Position numbers and translations under genes: made by a program
Shown here: piece after piece, positions 36,153 to 45,332 of the stretch
Layout: the number at the start of each line of letters is the position of its first letter
Numbering within the stretch: position 1 is the stretch's first letter
Assembly (NCBI RefSeq): GCF_900156175.1
Contig: NZ_FTMV01000001.1
Coordinates: 620,001-684,000, forward strand
Direction of reading: 5' to 3'
Source of the DNA: Janthinobacterium sp. TND4EL3
GTDB lineage: Bacteria > Pseudomonadota > Gammaproteobacteria > Burkholderiales > Burkholderiaceae_D
Length of the DNA: 64,000 nt
The notes under the pieces: generated by a model
Told to the model about the DNA's origin: nothing
Database searches by the model: none
Seen by the model: only the letters and a program-made list of their open reading frames with translations

Positions 36153-36484
36153 ATATTGTCAAATGCCAAGTCTTTAGATCCAAATCGTATATACATTCAA
36201 TTTTTAATTCGTTCACGCCATAAAGACGCCGCGATATAGTGGCATTTCCCCGCTTACCGGTGTCTTTTATGTTGCGCTTTACTCTTTCTGCCATTTTTTC
36301 CGCCACCCGGCACCAGCTGACCATGCAATCCATGGCGCAGTGGATGCCGATGCGTGCGCGTCCACGCATCCCGTAATTCCTGCATTCCCCCCGTTGTCGT
36401 AATTCCCGCAGGCCCATCCGGCCCGCGTGCCCCTGCTCGGCCTTTTTTATCTGAAGAAGGCCGCAATCCCAATAAGAGGAAACC
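36153..36484. other. 332-base leader region of the TonB-dependent receptor gene
   Basis: No established gene. TTCACG (36212-36217) and TATAGT (36235-36240), 17 bases apart, are a promoter candidate giving a ~235-base leader. A 35-codon open frame from ATG 36269 to TAA 36376 (product starting MLRFTLSAIFSAT) lacks a good Shine-Dalgarno. GGCCTT/AAGGCC can pair near 36441-36463, just before the receptor's AAGAGGAAA Shine-Dalgarno. No Fur box was recognised. Confidence 0.4.
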
Positions 36485-39043
36485 ATGTTCAAACCACTCG
36501 CCATCAGTCTTGCCATCGCCGCCGCCTTTCCTGCCTTCGCCCATGCCGAGGAGGAAATGCTGCGCGTCAACGTCACCGGATCGAATATCCGTGTCAGCGA
36601 AAAGGAGGGCGCCAGCGCCGTGCAGGTCATCACCGCCAAGGAATTGAAAGCCAGCGGCAAGACCAGCGTGTCGGACGTGCTGCGCGCGATTTCCGCCAAC
36701 AGCGGCAATAGCTACAACGAGCAATATACGGGCAGCTTCTCGGCCGGCACCTCGGGCCTGTCCTTGCGCGGCATCGGCCAGAAAAATACCTTGATCCTGG
36801 TCAATGGCAAGCGCGTGGCCAGCTATGCGACGGCGCAAAACCTGCAGGAAACCTTTGTCGACCTGAACAGCCTGCCGATGGCGGCCGTGCAGCGCATCGA
36901 GGTACTCAAGGACGGTGCTTCGTCCGTCTATGGTTCCGATGCCGTGGCCGGCGTCGTCAACATCATCCTGTACAAGGAATTCACGGGCACGGACATCACG
37001 GCGCAGTGGGGCGGCTCGACCGAAGGCACGGGCCAGCATGAAAAGAGCGCGGCGCTGCAGACGGGGTTCGGCAAGCTGGAAGAAGACGGCTACAGCCTGG
37101 TCTTCTCGGTCGATGCGCAGCAGCGCGACAAGTTGCAGCAAAGCGACGTGGCGTGGATGCGCGATGCCGACTTCCGCAAGCAGCAGCGGGGCAGCCTGGG
37201 CTGGGCCATCACCAACTATGCGGGCACGGACCCGACGAAGACTCTGGGCGGCGTGCGCGGGCCATTGCAACTGGTCAATTATGGCGACATCACGCCCGGC
37301 AAGACGGGGCAAGTGCTGGCGTACAACCCCTCGCCATACAAAACCCTGATTCCCGGCATCCAGCGCATCCACTCGGCCGCGCGCGGCACCCTGAAGCTGA
37401 ATGCGGACACGGAAGCGTATGTCGACTTGCTGCACAGCTATTCGCGCGCCGACCAGACCTTCAGCGCGCCCTTGACGGTGAACAATGCCACGCGCGTGTG
37501 GAACAACGCGACGCAAGCGCTCGACACGATACCCGTCGTGCTGCCCGTGGGCCATCCGAACAATCCGGGCGCCACGCCCCTGCCGTTCACGGCCACCCTG
37601 TTCGACCTGGGACCGCGCCTGAAGCAGGACAAGGTGACGTTCTACCGCGCGCTGGCGGGCGTCAAGGGCACCCTGGCGGGCTGGGACTGGGATGCGGCCG
37701 TGGGCCACTCGAGCAGCAAGCTGGAGGAAACCGTGCAGAACTTCGTCAACCGCTACGAATTCCAGAAGGTGCTGGCCGACGGCAGCTATAACTTCTTTGA
37801 CCAGTCGCAAAACAGCGAAGCCGTGCGCAACCGCCTGCGCCTGTCGACCCTGCGTCCGGCCGAGTCGACGCTCGACACCGTCGACTTTTCGGCCGCGAAG
37901 GATTTGTGGCAACTGCCTGCCGGCCCGCTGGGTTTTGCCGCCGGCGCGCAATGGCGCCGCGAAAAGATGGATTCGCAGACCTCGACGGCCGTGCTGTCGG
38001 GCACCGAGCTGCGCCCGGCGATTAACATCATCAACGGCTCGCGCAGCGTGTCGGCCCTGTTTGCCGAATTTAACGTGCCGGTGGTCAAAGACCTGTCCGT
38101 CAACCTGGCGGGCCGCGCCGACCATTACAGCGATTTCGGCAATGCGTTTTCGCCGAAGGCCAGCGCGCGCTACCAGGCGGCGCCGTGGCTGCTGGTGCGC
38201 GGCACCGTGTCGCGCGGCTTCCGCGCGCCGTCGCTGCCGGAAATCACGCAAAGCACGGCCGTCAGCTATGTCAGCGTGCTCGATCCGCGCGATCCGATCA
38301 CGCCGACGCAGACGCGCGGCGTGACGGCCATTACCATCGCCAACACGGCGCTGCGTCCTGAACGGTCGAATAACCTGAACCTGGGCGTGGTGGTGTCGCC
38401 CACCAGCAGTTCGAGCATCGGCCTCGATTACTACCGCATCAGGCAAGATGGCGTGATCGGCACGGAAAGCGCTACCACCACCATCGCCAACGAGGCGACG
38501 GCGCCGCAAAAGATCACGCGCGACGCCGACGGGCGCATCACGACCCTGTATCGCCAGTACCGCAACCAGGGCCAGCGCGAAGTGTCGGGCATCGACCTGG
38601 ACCTGCGCCAGCGCTTCACCGACAAGGACTGGGGCAAGCTGACCCTGGCCGGCCAGCTGAGCCGCGTGCTGCGCTTTGCCGAGCCGCTGTCCGACGGCGC
38701 GCCGCTGACGGACGGCGCCGGCACCAACTATTTCGGCTCCATCCCGAAATGGCGCGGCGTCAGCTCGGCCACCTGGGAACAGGGAAAATGGTCGTCCACG
38801 CTGACCTGGAACTATGTCGGCAGCTATGCGCAAAACACGCACCTCGACGAATCGGTGGCCGCCTTCAGCACGTTTGACGTGACCACCAGCTGGCAAGTCA
38901 CGCCGGCGGCGAACGTCACCTTCATCGTGCAGAACCTGGCCAACAAGCGCGCGCCGTGGGATTACTCGGCCTCGGGCTTTGACTATACGCAAGCCGACCC
39001 GCGCGGACGCTTCGCCTCGCTCAAGCTGAACTACAAGTTCTAA
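36485..39043 (+). CDS. TonB-dependent outer-membrane receptor
   Basis: An 852-residue receptor with a signal peptide (1-21, ending AFAHA), a TonB-box-like N-terminus (EEMLRVNVTGSNIRV), a plug domain (~35-155, with VLRAISANSGNSYNEQY, IEVLKDGASSVYGSDAVAGVVNIIL) and a 22-strand barrel ending in the outer-membrane sorting signal LKLNYKF. The plug resembles the GSNIR subgroup, which often imports oligosaccharides, peptides or organic cofactors rather than siderophores; the ligand is unknown. No FecI/FecR pair is adjacent. It converges with the response regulator gene; a GGGGCA/TGCCCC hairpin (39051-39066) lies between them. Confidence 0.92.
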   Translation: MFKPLAISLAIAAAFPAFAHAEEEMLRVNVTGSNIRVSEKEGASAVQVITAKELKASGKTSVSDVLRAISANSGNSYNEQYTGSFSAGTSGLSLRGIGQKNTLILVNGKRVASYATAQNLQETFVDLNSLPMAAVQRIEVLKDGASSVYGSDAVAGVVNIILYKEFTGTDITAQWGGSTEGTGQHEKSAALQTGFGKLEEDGYSLVFSVDAQQRDKLQQSDVAWMRDADFRKQQRGSLGWAITNYAGTDPTKTLGGVRGPLQLVNYGDITPGKTGQVLAYNPSPYKTLIPGIQRIHSAARGTLKLNADTEAYVDLLHSYSRADQTFSAPLTVNNATRVWNNATQALDTIPVVLPVGHPNNPGATPLPFTATLFDLGPRLKQDKVTFYRALAGVKGTLAGWDWDAAVGHSSSKLEETVQNFVNRYEFQKVLADGSYNFFDQSQNSEAVRNRLRLSTLRPAESTLDTVDFSAAKDLWQLPAGPLGFAAGAQWRREKMDSQTSTAVLSGTELRPAINIINGSRSVSALFAEFNVPVVKDLSVNLAGRADHYSDFGNAFSPKASARYQAAPWLLVRGTVSRGFRAPSLPEITQSTAVSYVSVLDPRDPITPTQTRGVTAITIANTALRPERSNNLNLGVVVSPTSSSSIGLDYYRIRQDGVIGTESATTTIANEATAPQKITRDADGRITTLYRQYRNQGQREVSGIDLDLRQRFTDKDWGKLTLAGQLSRVLRFAEPLSDGAPLTDGAGTNYFGSIPKWRGVSSATWEQGKWSSTLTWNYVGSYAQNTHLDESVAAFSTFDVTTSWQVTPAANVTFIVQNLANKRAPWDYSASGFDYTQADPRGRFASLKLNYKF

Positions 39044-39066
39044 GGCGCGGGGGGCATGCGTGCCCC

Positions 39067-39873
39067 TCAGTGCCCGTTTGACACCTGCCGCTGGCCCGTC
39101 TGCTCCTGCAGGCGCTGGCGGTAGGCGCTGGGTGTGATGCCCATGCGTTCGCGGAAGGCCGTGGCGAAGTTGCCCGCATTGTGAAAGCCGATCAGCAGGG
39201 CGATATCCTGCACGTCGATCTCGGTCTGCTGCAGCAATTCCACGCCGCGGGCGATGCGCGCCTCGCGGATGAAAGCGAAGACCGTCATGCCTGTCTGTTC
39301 GCGGAACATCAGGGTCAGCTTTTCGCGGTAGGTGCCCACGCTGCGGGCGATTTCGGACAGGTTGGGCAGGCTGCCCAGGTTATCGAGAATAAGTTGTTTG
39401 ACGGCATTGACGAACACCAGGTCGGGATGCTGCTGGCGCTCGCTGGCCGGCGACGCGGCGGGCAAGGTGCTGTTGCTTTTACGCATCAAGCCCAGGTGGA
39501 TATGGATGCGCGCGGCCAGTTCTTCCGGCGTAAACGGCTTCGAGATGTAATCGACGCCGCCCACCTGCAAGCCCATGAGGCGTTCTTTGGCGGCATCGGC
39601 GCCGCTGAGAAAAATCACGGGGATCTGTTCCGTTTCGGGATTCGCCTTGAGCAGGCGGCACGCCGTGTAGCCATCCATTTCGGGCATGCGCACGTCGAGC
39701 AGGATCAGGTCGGGATGCGTGGCCAGCGCCAGCTGGTAGCCCTGGTAGCCATTGAAGGCGATGCTGAAACGGTAGGGTTGCTCGCTGAGCAGCTCCATCA
39801 GCATGCGCTGCTCGAACGCGGAATCATCCACGATCAGGATGTTTTTTTTGATGGGTTCGCTGGTCAATGGCAT
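39067..39873 (-). CDS. response regulator with AraC-type DNA-binding domain
   Basis: A 268-residue protein. The N-terminal receiver (residues ~10-128) contains ILIVDDS, LILLDVRMPEMDG with the phospho-acceptor Asp, and the conserved Lys in ISKPFTPEE. A short linker precedes an AraC-type HTH pair (~165-258, LPNLSEIARSVGTYREKLTLMF and IDVQDIALLIGFHNAGNFATAFRERMG). No cognate histidine kinase is adjacent. It is divergent to the pilus locus across a 349-base gap, so control of the pili is possible but unproven. Confidence 0.9.
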   Translation of the reverse strand: MPLTSEPIKKNILIVDDSAFEQRMLMELLSEQPYRFSIAFNGYQGYQLALATHPDLILLDVRMPEMDGYTACRLLKANPETEQIPVIFLSGADAAKERLMGLQVGGVDYISKPFTPEELAARIHIHLGLMRKSNSTLPAASPASERQQHPDLVFVNAVKQLILDNLGSLPNLSEIARSVGTYREKLTLMFREQTGMTVFAFIREARIARGVELLQQTEIDVQDIALLIGFHNAGNFATAFRERMGITPSAYRQRLQEQTGQRQVSNGH

Positions 39874-40222
39874 GGCATGGATGACTTAACCAAATAGCAA
39901 GTTGTGGCTTATTATGCCCTGCTTTTTCTTTTTTTTCTGCTTTTCTCGTGTTTCAAAAGAGGTTTCTCCGCGAGAAGAAGCGCGGATTTCCCAGATCGCT
40001 AATAATTCGCTCATGCATTGATTTTAAGCAATGTCGCTTGCCAAAAAATCTGTTTTGCAAATGCTGCAAAAAATGCCGGAGTCCCTCGCTTCCCGACTCT
40101 CGGCGCAAGTATTTTGTCGTCCTGGTTTGCGTGCCCCAGAAAACGCCGGCAATACCGTGACTATCCTCGAAGCCCTTCATGCCGATGGGCCCGTTAATGA
40201 TGTCCCATCATCAGGAGGTATC
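39874..40222. other. 349-base intergenic region before the pilus locus
   Basis: No gene supported. It carries a perfect inverted repeat at 40053-40071 and a 6-bp hairpin ATGATG/CATCAT (40197-40202 with 40206-40211) directly before the AGGAGG of the major subunit. The AT-rich part near 39930-40020 may hold promoters. An open frame in phase with the pilin reaches up to 40031, but it has no signal peptide and is not taken as coding. Confidence 0.5.
40053..40071. promoter_or_regulatory. inverted repeat upstream of the pilus locus
   Basis: TTTTGCA-AATGC-TGCAAAA, a perfect 7-bp inverted repeat with a 5-base spacer, 150 bases upstream of the major subunit ATG. A candidate regulator-binding site; the regulator is unknown. 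Confidence 0.45.
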
Positions 40223-40753
40223 ATGTTGCGAGTCATATCACCCCGCTCGATCGCTGCCGCCAGCGTCGCCATTGCCGCTACGGCCTTCCTGCCTGGCTAC
40301 GCCGATGCCGCCGTGTATCTGAACGGCAGCAACACGACGACCTTTGACGTCACCCTGAAAATCATCGCCAACTGCACCATTGCGGCTGCCAATCTCGACT
40401 TTGGCCAAAGTCAGGGTGTACTGGCTACTGCCGTTAACGTCAATACGACCGTGGATGTCACTTGCACCAATACCACGCCTTACAACGTCGGGCTGACGGC
40501 GGGCTCGGGTACGGGCTCGACCGGCACCACGCGCTATCTGAGCGGCACGGGCGGCAACCTGGGGACGGTGCAATTCAATCTGTTCCAGACGGCGGGCAGC
40601 ACCTTGTGGGGCGATACGCAGGGCACCAATACCGTCGGGGGCACCGGCAACGGAAGTGCCCAGCCGATCACCGTGTACGGCAACATTCCGCCGCAGGCGA
40701 CGCCGGCGCCCGATACCTACAAGTCGACCATCACGGCCACTGTTTACTTTTAG
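40223..40753 (+). CDS. spore-coat-U domain pilus subunit (Csu-like major pilin)
   Basis: A 176-residue secreted protein: signal peptide (~1-30, ending YADA), then one SCPU domain with TFDVTLKIIANCTI at its N-terminal strand, two cysteines (IANCTI and VTCTNTTPY) expected to form the disulfide, and a terminal TYKSTITATVYF. These subunits are exported and polymerised through donor-strand exchange in archaic chaperone-usher pili such as Acinetobacter Csu, which mediate attachment. The ATG follows a perfect AGGAGG. It heads an operon with chaperone, usher and tip genes. Confidence 0.9.
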   Translation: MLRVISPRSIAAASVAIAATAFLPGYADAAVYLNGSNTTTFDVTLKIIANCTIAAANLDFGQSQGVLATAVNVNTTVDVTCTNTTPYNVGLTAGSGTGSTGTTRYLSGTGGNLGTVQFNLFQTAGSTLWGDTQGTNTVGGTGNGSAQPITVYGNIPPQATPAPDTYKSTITATVYF

Positions 40754-40764
40754 CGGGGTGACGC

Positions 40765-41493
40765 GTGAAGGCCGCTGCCGCCGCCCGGATCTGGCCCTCG
40801 CTGGCGCTGCTGGCGTGCTGTGCTGCAGGCGTGCAGGGCGCCAATCTGCAGATTTCGCCAGTGACGCTCAATTTTCGCGCGGAGCAGGGCGCGGCCGGCA
40901 TCAACCTGCAAAACCTCGGCGACCAGGCCATGTATGGCCAGGTGCGCGTGTTCGCCTGGGACCAGCGCGACGGCGAGGAAACGCTGGCGCCGACCCAGGA
41001 ACTGGTGGCCAGTCCGCCCATTGTCGAGATCGCGGCCAACAGCCGCCAGACCATCCGCCTCGTGCGTGCCCAGGCCGGCCCGGTGGCGCAGGAAAAGACG
41101 TATCGCGTGCTCATCGACGAAGTGAGCCGCGACGATGACACGGGCCGCAGCGGCGTCGATATCCGCCTGCGCTATTCCGTGCCCGTGTTCGTGCTGCCGG
41201 CCGGCGCGCCCGGCAAGGAAGTGCTCGACTGGCAAGTGTTTCGCAACAAGGGCGAATGGATGTTGCGCATCCGTAACAGCGGCAACTTCCATGCGCAGAT
41301 CGGGGCGATGACGTTCACTAACCAGGCGGGCAAGGAGTTTGTCATCAGCAAGGGGTTGTTCGGCTATGTCCTGGCGGCGCGCATGCGCGTATGGCGTTTG
41401 CCCGTCGGCGGCGAAGCTGAACTGGATGGACCGCTGAGCATCGCGGTGAATGTGAATGCGAAGGCGCTCATTGCCAAGACTTCGACACCTTGA
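40765..41493 (+). CDS. periplasmic pilus chaperone (Csu-type)
   Basis: A 242-residue PapD-like chaperone with a signal peptide (~1-25, ending VQGA). The first immunoglobulin-like domain carries LQISPVTLNFRAEQGAAGI and the NSRQTIRLVRAQ strand, plus the conserved TYRVLIDEV; the second domain spans ~145-240. It binds pilin subunits and hands them to the usher. It starts with GTG 11 bases after the major subunit and precedes the usher by 36 bases. Confidence 0.9.
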   Translation: MKAAAAARIWPSLALLACCAAGVQGANLQISPVTLNFRAEQGAAGINLQNLGDQAMYGQVRVFAWDQRDGEETLAPTQELVASPPIVEIAANSRQTIRLVRAQAGPVAQEKTYRVLIDEVSRDDDTGRSGVDIRLRYSVPVFVLPAGAPGKEVLDWQVFRNKGEWMLRIRNSGNFHAQIGAMTFTNQAGKEFVISKGLFGYVLAARMRVWRLPVGGEAELDGPLSIAVNVNAKALIAKTSTP

Positions 41494-41529
41494 ACCTGGC
41501 CGCCATGGCGGGCGCAACTGGCGTGAAGC

Positions 41530-43851
41530 ATGCGACGCGCGCTGACAGCGTTGTTGCTGCTGGCCATGGCGCCGCTGGCCCGGGCCGATGGCGCCGATCC
41601 GGGGCCGGCCAGCTTGCCCAGCGACCCGGCGGCGCCGAATGAACTGTATCTGGAGGTAACATTGAATGCTGAATCAACCGGGCTGATCTTGCGCTTTACC
41701 CAGGTGGGCAAAGGCTTGCGCAGCAGCGTGGCGACCTTGCAGCAGCTGGGGCTGGACCCGGCTCGCCTGGGCGCGCCCGGTCAGGCCGAGGTGGCGCTCG
41801 ACGCCATTCCCGGACTCAGCTATGACTATGATGCGGCGCGCCAGAGCGTGTCGCTGCAGGTGGCGGACGACTTGCGCGCGCCTTACCGCATCAGCGCGCG
41901 CCCGGCGGCGCGGACGCCGCCCTCGCAAGTCACGCCAGGCGCCGTCCTCAATTACGAGGCCTATGCGGAACTGGGGCAGACGCGGCGGGCCGCCCTGTTC
42001 AACGATGTGCGCTACTTCAATGACAGCGGCGTCTTCAGCAATACCGGCACCCTGAACCTGGGTGCGGGCCAGCGCAAATACATGCGGTTCGATACGTTCT
42101 GGAGCCATGCCGACCCCGCTACCCTGCAAACGTGGCAGGTGGGTGACCTGATTTCCTCGTCGCTGAGCTGGAGCCGCGCCGTGCGCGTCGGTGGCTTGCA
42201 GTGGCGCAAGAATTTCCAGCTGCGGCCCGACCTGCTGACCTTTCCCGTCGCCTCCGTCGACGGCACGGCGCTGGTGCCGTCGTCGCTGAGCCTGTACGTC
42301 AATGGCGTGCAGCAATATTCGGCCAGCGTGCCCAGCGGTCCATTCATCCTGAACCAGGTGGCGGGCATCAATGGCGCGGGGCAGGCCACCATCATTACCC
42401 GCGATGCGCTGGGGCGCAGCGTGACGGCCGTGCTGCCCCTGTACGTCGATACGCGCATGCTGGCCGGCGGCTTGAGCGATTATTCGGTCGAGGCGGGTGC
42501 CGTGCGGCGCGATTACGGCCGCCGCCTGTTCGGCTATGAGCGCCAGCTGGTCGCCAGCGCTTCCGGCCGCCATGGCGTCAGCGATAGCGTCACCATCGAA
42601 GGCCATGCGGAACTGGCGGCCGGCCTGTACCAGGCGGGGGCGGGCGCACTGTGGCGGCTGGGCCAGGCGGGCGTGCTCAACGGTTCGCTGTCGGCGAGCG
42701 CCGGCCGCAGCCGCGGCGCGCAGCTGGGCGCCGGCTATCAGTACCTGGGGCCGCGCTTCAGCGTCGACGTGCAGGGCGTGCGCGCCAGCGCCGGCTTTGG
42801 CGACCTGGCCTCGCGCGACGGCAGCCCCGTGGTGCGCGCGGCGGACCGCCTGACGCTCAGCCTGCCATTGCCGGCAGGCAGCAGTATCAGCGGCAGCTAC
42901 ATCCGCTACCGCACGCCGGGCGCGCCGTCGTCGAAGATTGCCACCGTGGGCTATGCGGCCACCTTGTTTCACGGCCTGTTCTTCAGCGCCAGCCTGTTCC
43001 AGGACTTGCGGCAGCGCGAAAAACGGGGTTTTTACTTCGGCCTGAGCATGGCCTTCGACAACAATCTGGCCATCAGCGTGAACAGCAGCCGGCAAAATGG
43101 CGAGAGCGGCCGCAGCGCCAGCGCACAGCGCGCGGCGGACTTCGGCGGCGGCTTCGGCTGGAGCATGCAGGCCGGCACGGCGGGCGGCAACGCCTACCGC
43201 CAGGCGCAGGTGGAATACCTGGGCAATGACGGCCGCGTGAGCGCGCGCACGCAAAACAGCCGCAGCGGCAATGTCTCTTCACTGGGCGCGGCCGGCGCGC
43301 TGGTGCTGATGGATGGCCACCTGGAGGCGGCGCGCCAGGTAGGCAACGGCTACGCATTGGTGTCAACGGGCGGCGTGGCGAACATTCCCGTGTTGCATGA
43401 AAACCGCCAGATCGGCGTGACGGGCGGCAGCGGCTACCTGCTGGTGCCGAATCTGAATCCGTATGGCAGCAACCAGATCAGCATTGCAACGGATGAACTG
43501 GGCGTTGATGTGCGCGTGCCTGTGACAAATATCAATGTCGTGCCGCGGCAACTGGCCGGCGTGCTGGCCGCCTTTCCCATCGGGCGCTACAGCGCGGCCA
43601 CCGTCATCGTGCAGGACGCGGACGGCAAGCCACTGGCCATGGGTTCGCCCGTGCTGCACGTACAAAGCGGCAAGCGCACGGTGGTGGGATTTGACGGCAT
43701 CGCCTTCATCGACGACTTGCTTGAGCAAAATCAATTACAGATTGGCGAGGGCGACAGCGCCTGCACGGTGCACTTTGCCTATGCGCGCCCGCCGGCCGGG
43801 GGCTTGCCCGTGATCGGCCCGCTGCACTGCAGTGCCGGCGGAGGCCGCTGA
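41530..43851 (+). CDS. outer-membrane usher of the SCPU pilus
   Basis: A 773-residue fimbrial usher with a signal peptide (1-20, ending ARA), an N-terminal chaperone-binding domain (~25-130), a 24-strand barrel, and C-terminal domains (~640-773, YLLVPNLNPYGSNQISIATDEL and GFDGIAFIDDLL). PFILNQVAGINGAGQATIITRDALGR is a typical barrel/plug-border segment. It is at the short end of the usher range, as expected for archaic ushers. The stop overlaps the tip gene's ATG by one base. Confidence 0.92.
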   Translation: MRRALTALLLLAMAPLARADGADPGPASLPSDPAAPNELYLEVTLNAESTGLILRFTQVGKGLRSSVATLQQLGLDPARLGAPGQAEVALDAIPGLSYDYDAARQSVSLQVADDLRAPYRISARPAARTPPSQVTPGAVLNYEAYAELGQTRRAALFNDVRYFNDSGVFSNTGTLNLGAGQRKYMRFDTFWSHADPATLQTWQVGDLISSSLSWSRAVRVGGLQWRKNFQLRPDLLTFPVASVDGTALVPSSLSLYVNGVQQYSASVPSGPFILNQVAGINGAGQATIITRDALGRSVTAVLPLYVDTRMLAGGLSDYSVEAGAVRRDYGRRLFGYERQLVASASGRHGVSDSVTIEGHAELAAGLYQAGAGALWRLGQAGVLNGSLSASAGRSRGAQLGAGYQYLGPRFSVDVQGVRASAGFGDLASRDGSPVVRAADRLTLSLPLPAGSSISGSYIRYRTPGAPSSKIATVGYAATLFHGLFFSASLFQDLRQREKRGFYFGLSMAFDNNLAISVNSSRQNGESGRSASAQRAADFGGGFGWSMQAGTAGGNAYRQAQVEYLGNDGRVSARTQNSRSGNVSSLGAAGALVLMDGHLEAARQVGNGYALVSTGGVANIPVLHENRQIGVTGGSGYLLVPNLNPYGSNQISIATDELGVDVRVPVTNINVVPRQLAGVLAAFPIGRYSAATVIVQDADGKPLAMGSPVLHVQSGKRTVVGFDGIAFIDDLLEQNQLQIGEGDSACTVHFAYARPPAGGLPVIGPLHCSAGGGR

Positions 43852-44858
43852 TGCGCCGCCTGCTGCCATGTCTCGTCTTGCTGCTGGGCTGTGCCTGGGG
43901 CAGTGCGGCGCGGGCGGCCGATACCTGCACGGTCAGCGTGACGAATATCGATTTCGGCCAGATCAGTCCGATTTCCGGCACCGACTTTGTGGCGCAGGCA
44001 ACGGGCACCTTCAGTTGCCTGTTTTCATCGCTGAACCTGGGGCAGTTGCTCACGCCCAATGCGCAAGTGTGCATCTCGCTGGGGCTGGGCACGAATTCCA
44101 CCTCGGCCTTGCCGCGTAACCTGGGCAACGGCGCCAACCGCATGGAGTACAACGTGTACGTGGACAGTTCGTATGCGACGGCGAAGATCTGGGGCGGCGC
44201 CGGCGTGGCCGGTGCGCCATCGACGTTCGGCATGGTCCTGTCGGCCGGATTGCTGGCCCCGCCCGGCACGTATTCGATGACCTTTACCGTGTACGCGAAG
44301 ATACCGGCCGGCACGGCCCTGGCTGCCGTGCCCACGGTCGCCAACGCCAATACCGCGTACACGTCGAGCTTTGCCGGCGTCGGCACCTACACCTACACGA
44401 CGTATGGCCTCGTCAACTTGCAGGGCTGTAGCGCCAGCAGCGGCAGCTTCGGCTTTACGGTAAATGCGACGGCCGTCAACGATTGCACGATCACGGCCAC
44501 GCCGATGGCGTTTGCCAACGCCTCTATCCTGACGGGCAACTTGCGCAGCACCAGCACCCTGTCGGTGCGCTGCGTGAACAACAATGCGTATCAGATTGCC
44601 CTGAACGGCGGCAGCGTGGCGCTCAATGTGGCCAACCGGCAAATGAAGAACACCGTGACCACCGACAAGGTCAGCTATCTGCTGTCGTCCACCCTCGATG
44701 GCCCGCCATGGGGCGACGGCACGGGCGGCACCGCCATGGTGACGGGGACGGGCACGGGTGCGAGCACGCCGGTGACGATTTACGGCCGGGTTCCGGCGCA
44801 GGTGTCGCCGCGCCCCGGCGACTACAAGGACACGGTGACGGCGACGATTTATTTTTAG
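43851..44858 (+). CDS. two-domain SCPU tip adhesin (CsuE-like)
   Basis: A 335-residue secreted protein with a signal peptide (1-24, ending AARA) and two SCPU domains, ~25-170 and ~195-335. The second ends in DYKDTVTATIYF; each contains paired cysteines. The two-domain layout and last position in the operon match CsuE, whose N-terminal domain forms the adhesive tip. Translation is coupled to the usher (TGATG overlap). The end overlaps a convergent short SCPU gene by 4 bases. Confidence 0.88.
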   Translation: MRRLLPCLVLLLGCAWGSAARAADTCTVSVTNIDFGQISPISGTDFVAQATGTFSCLFSSLNLGQLLTPNAQVCISLGLGTNSTSALPRNLGNGANRMEYNVYVDSSYATAKIWGGAGVAGAPSTFGMVLSAGLLAPPGTYSMTFTVYAKIPAGTALAAVPTVANANTAYTSSFAGVGTYTYTTYGLVNLQGCSASSGSFGFTVNATAVNDCTITATPMAFANASILTGNLRSTSTLSVRCVNNNAYQIALNGGSVALNVANRQMKNTVTTDKVSYLLSSTLDGPPWGDGTGGTAMVTGTGTGASTPVTIYGRVPAQVSPRPGDYKDTVTATIYF

Positions 44859-45088
44859 AAATTGACGGTGAGCATGTCCGCGCCTGCCGGGCTCTGGCCA
44901 GGCAGCAGCTGGTAAGGGGTCCCATGCTGGCATTGCACCTGGGCCTGCGCGCGGTGCGAGCGTATCGTGCAGGCCTCGCTGATGACGAAGGTGGCCTGGA
45001 ACGAGGCGGAGGAGACGGCGGCGGCGGTGGTCTGGCAGAGGGAGAGTGCGAGCAACATTGGCAGGACAGCAAATTTCAAAGGAGTCAT
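44855..45088 (-). CDS. short secreted SCPU-like protein converging on the pilus operon
   Basis: A 77-residue protein with a signal peptide (MTPLKFAVLPMLLALSLC...AAA) and a mature part of about 50 residues. That part looks like the two ends of an SCPU domain: ASFQATFVISEACTI at the start, then VQCQHGTPYQL and ADMLTVNF at the end. Both cysteines are present but the middle of the domain is missing. It could be a minimal subunit, a chaperone-capping decoy or a degenerate gene. The start at 45088 is chosen for the signal peptide; 45127 is an alternative. It lies on the opposite strand, so it is not co-transcribed with the operon. Confidence 0.65.
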   Translation of the reverse strand: MTPLKFAVLPMLLALSLCQTTAAAVSSASFQATFVISEACTIRSHRAQAQVQCQHGTPYQLLPGQSPAGADMLTVNF

Positions 45089-45332
45089 CGTAGGCGTCTC
45101 AGGTGAAAAACGGGCGGTAAGCAACATTCTCTGACGCCGTTTAGGACACCGGGACGGAAGAAGCTGGACTGGGCATGATTGTACTGGAGTAAGAAAGGTG
45201 TGAGTTTTCGCGTGTTTTCAAGCCCTCGCCGGGGCGGGAGGCGGCTTGCAAGGCGATAGTAACTAAGTTTCTGTGTGGCAACCGTAAGATTTTTTCTTGA
45301 TTGTAGTGTTGGCTTAACGTGAGGAGATGGTC

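Noticed and set aside
40031..40222. 64-codon upstream extension of the major pilin
   Set aside because: It would bury the signal peptide. AGGAGG directly precedes ATG 40223.
40072..40222. c-di-GMP riboswitch before the pilus locus
   Set aside because: The conserved GEMM core and tetraloop-receptor features were not found.
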